DNA of 64,000 nt from Tubulanus polymorphus. Its lineage: Eukaryota; Nemertea; Palaeonemertea; Tubulaniformes; Tubulanidae. Under the pieces are notes generated by a model. That model was given only the letters and a program-made list of their open reading frames with translations. It ran no database searches and was not told the origin of the DNA. Positions 61,464-64,000 of the stretch are shown in pieces (positions within the stretch are counted from its first letter, which is position 1; each line of letters opens with the position of its first letter). A program made the position numbers and the translations under genes. The stretch lies in NCBI RefSeq assembly GCF_964204645.1, contig NC_134028.1, positions 2,636,001-2,700,000 of the forward strand. Direction: 5' to 3'.

Positions 61464-64000
61464 GTCGGTGACTAACAAATAGATACACGATCTGTTTTTT
61501 TTTAACACTCACTCGCTATATTATGTAACCACTTTCTGGTATTAGTTTTCTGGGGTGTGAATTTAAGGTTGTTTGGGTGTGAGACGTCAAATTTCTAGGG
61601 TTGTTAGGTCTGACTCAAAAAAATACTGTGTGTGTTTGTAATAGTCTGTTAGTAAGTGTAAGGTTTTTGAGGAGCTACTGTTGAAACTACTGTAGTAAAA
61701 CATAGTCGTAATAATGCAACTGAGGCTTTGAGACTTCTCTGTCTTTAGCTGCCAATCTCGTGTCAAAGGACTCTTTAATCTAGGCTTTCAGACAGTGTAA
61801 ACAGATCAATAGTCTTTAACCCCAATTGAATAAAATATCAATAATTGTCTATGGCTGATTTGATTATTGGAATGGTAACTGGATGGTGGTGGATAGAGCG
61901 ATCGGCTTTCAATCAGACTGTCTGTTACTTGTCAGGTCTGTCCCAATCAGCTCGTTTAGCAGGCCCACAGGACATGTCTCATCTTAAGATGTTAGATATT
62001 TTTTTATTAAGAAGTGGATATTTTGCCAATTTGGTTTTATTCTAGTAAACGCTATTTTGTCAATATACGTATAATGAAGAATACATTTTTACAATTTGGG
62101 TTAGAAAAACTGTTGAGGGCTGTAAGAAGATTAAGAATTAGGGTTAGTCCCTACCGATAGATTCAGGACTGCAAGCAGTAACACCTCATATTCTTATAGC
62201 TAGAAATGATGATGGTCTCTGGGTTGGGATTGAATACTGCCACGCAGTAGATGGTGGTTTCAAGTCCTAAGAAATTCCACTTATTTCTGTTTCATGCTTT
62301 CTTGCATTTTTCAAGTCGTGTCATTGGTAATTGTCCAATTTTATTTTATTCTAAAAGCTATAGGCCTACCCAGTAGCCTAGGCCCAATTTATTTCAGTGT
62401 CTTGGTGACCTAAATTTGTAGATTTCTCTGTAAAATCCTTTGTAAAATACGAAAGCAATGCGGATCGGTTTCCTGTGGCTGTGGGTTGAAAACAATCGAT
62501 CTCAATTATCTCTTTTACTCTGCCTTAAAAAACCTTTCATCTTGTTAGCGTCTATTAGGCTCGTTTTACACCATTGTCTTACGCAATTCATCTTGTTACC
62601 CTACCATTAGGAAATCAAACGCTAAGATGAAAATGGCTGCGTTAAATCTTCTCCTCGTTGAGTCTGTGACGGATATCCTGAGAAATGTCGCCGCATTATT
62701 CAACAGGGCGTTTTTGATTTCGAGACCTGTTTTTCATAAATTCGTCAAATTTCAATTTTTTTCCTGTGATGCATAGTCAATAATCAACGCTGTACGAAAT
62801 TCATCGACACATCGCTTTAATCTCGTGCCAACAGTAACTGAAAGCTTTCAGGGCCTTGAAAATTGAATTTTTCGTCAGTGTTACAATGTTGCAGTTGTTT
62901 AAGGCATGTTCGTGTGGTGGAATTAAATTTCCATTGAAATATTTTCTAATTACCCCTATGGGTGTCGTCTGATTAATTAGAAATCCGAGAGCCTCTTAGC
63001 CTTGAAGGCACCTTTTGCTAAGTGTACCGGGTACCTTGAAACGCACCGGTGGAAGAAATCTTTCAGTAGAAGCAAAAAACTGAAGTGATTCCGTCATTTC
63101 TGAGAAAGAAGAATTAATTTCTAACTTTATTTAACTTCAAATGGCTTCTATTCTTTCTACCGAGTCTTATTTCTATGGCAACTGACAATATTGTTTGATC
63201 ATTTTTCAGCCGATAGATCATTATTACTCTTATAAAATCAGCCGAACAGATGTTCTGATCGTACATGTATATGAATAATTTCATTTCGTTTCATATAGGC
63301 TTCGAGGCACCGTACGGTGAATACAGATCTCATAAAGTGTCGAATCATTTACGTAAAAATATGAAATTCATACTGAAAATCTAATCGAGGATTTTACATT
63401 GAATTATCGCGATATAGTGTCATCATTTGAATATGATATCGATATTAGAAATAGGTCATGAACGGTTTTAATTCTGCTTTTATAATAAATAAACCAAGCC
63501 GAATATACCGAAATAGAAACCGTTGTGGTGAATTAGTTTTACAGGGTCTCGACATTGCGGTCTGTTCTACCTATAGTGGACTAACAGCGATCATCGGAAA
63601 TATCTGTCGCGAAAGCCGATAATGTGCTGACGGAAAATTAGTGGATCGTTGGTTCGTTCGTTCGCTAGTGTTGTTGCCGTTATCGATATAACAATATCCG
63701 ATGTTGACCGGCTAGAAACAAGAGTAATTATACCGTCGAAATGGAGCCCGTATTAGCGACAGTCTTCACTCGGGTTCCGTATTCAGTGACCGGTGCAGTT
63801 TTAGTCTAAATAAGGATTTTTCGTTTAATCAATTGCTCGTTATATATGAGGAACATGATTCCCATATACGAGCAACGAAATAGCAAACTGAAGGTAAATC
63901 CATTCATGAAATCGTTACTCAGTAATATTTGTGGTGAAGGAATTTTTTCGAATGTTTTTTTGACCCGGTCAGAAACAGACAAAACAAAAAGTGATTTTTT
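61464..64000 (+). other. Intron downstream of RAB module B, to window end
   Basis: AT-rich DNA. I see no exon with protein similarity. It is presumed intronic, because the phase-0 donor at 61463 has no partner acceptor leading into Rab-like sequence before the window ends. Confidence 0.45.

Overview
The window is nuclear DNA of an animal. Genes are split by short GT-AG introns, the non-coding DNA is AT-rich, and small inverted-repeat elements and diverged interspersed repeats sit inside introns. The proteins resemble bilaterian orthologues closely, and several residues and motifs could be matched to the human proteins. A marine invertebrate, perhaps a lophotrochozoan such as a mollusc, annelid or brachiopod, fits best. 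That placement is an inference from gene and intron style, not a proof.

Left half (1-29.7 kb) is gene-dense. ECHS1 (minus strand, exons 1-5, running off the left edge) is divergent from a membrane-anchored cholinesterase-like adhesion protein whose catalytic serine is replaced by glycine. Three genes follow in tandem on the plus strand: NPLOC4 (the NPL4 ubiquitin adaptor of p97/VCP), WIPI2 (an autophagy PI3P effector, with two in-frame 5' splice sites in its penultimate exon) and SEC24 of the A/B class (COPII cargo coat). I rebuilt these gene models exon by exon. Every junction keeps the reading frame and every intron begins GT and ends AG.

Middle (29.7-40.1 kb) holds the SEC24 3' flank with a perfect-looking hairpin element, a single-exon 145-residue predicted type II membrane protein on the minus strand, some unassigned coding-like fragments at 33.5-34.9 kb, and a five-exon Polycomb CBX gene (minus) with chromodomain, AT-hook-like motif and C-terminal Pc box.

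Right part (40.1-64 kb) is gene-poor. It has a diverged tandem duplication, simple repeats, two related palindromes, and the 5' part of a RAB26/RAB37-type GTPase locus. That locus has an exon pair (51.9 and 58.7 kb) encoding an N-terminus plus P-loop, and a second, different RAB26-like first exon at 61.3 kb whose continuation lies beyond the window. This duplicated 5' architecture, together with an Asp-to-Gly change in the RabF1 motif of the first copy, is the most unusual feature seen.

The genes do not form a pathway. NPLOC4, WIPI2, SEC24 and the Rab all act in proteostasis or membrane traffic, but nothing in the sequence shows that they are co-regulated.
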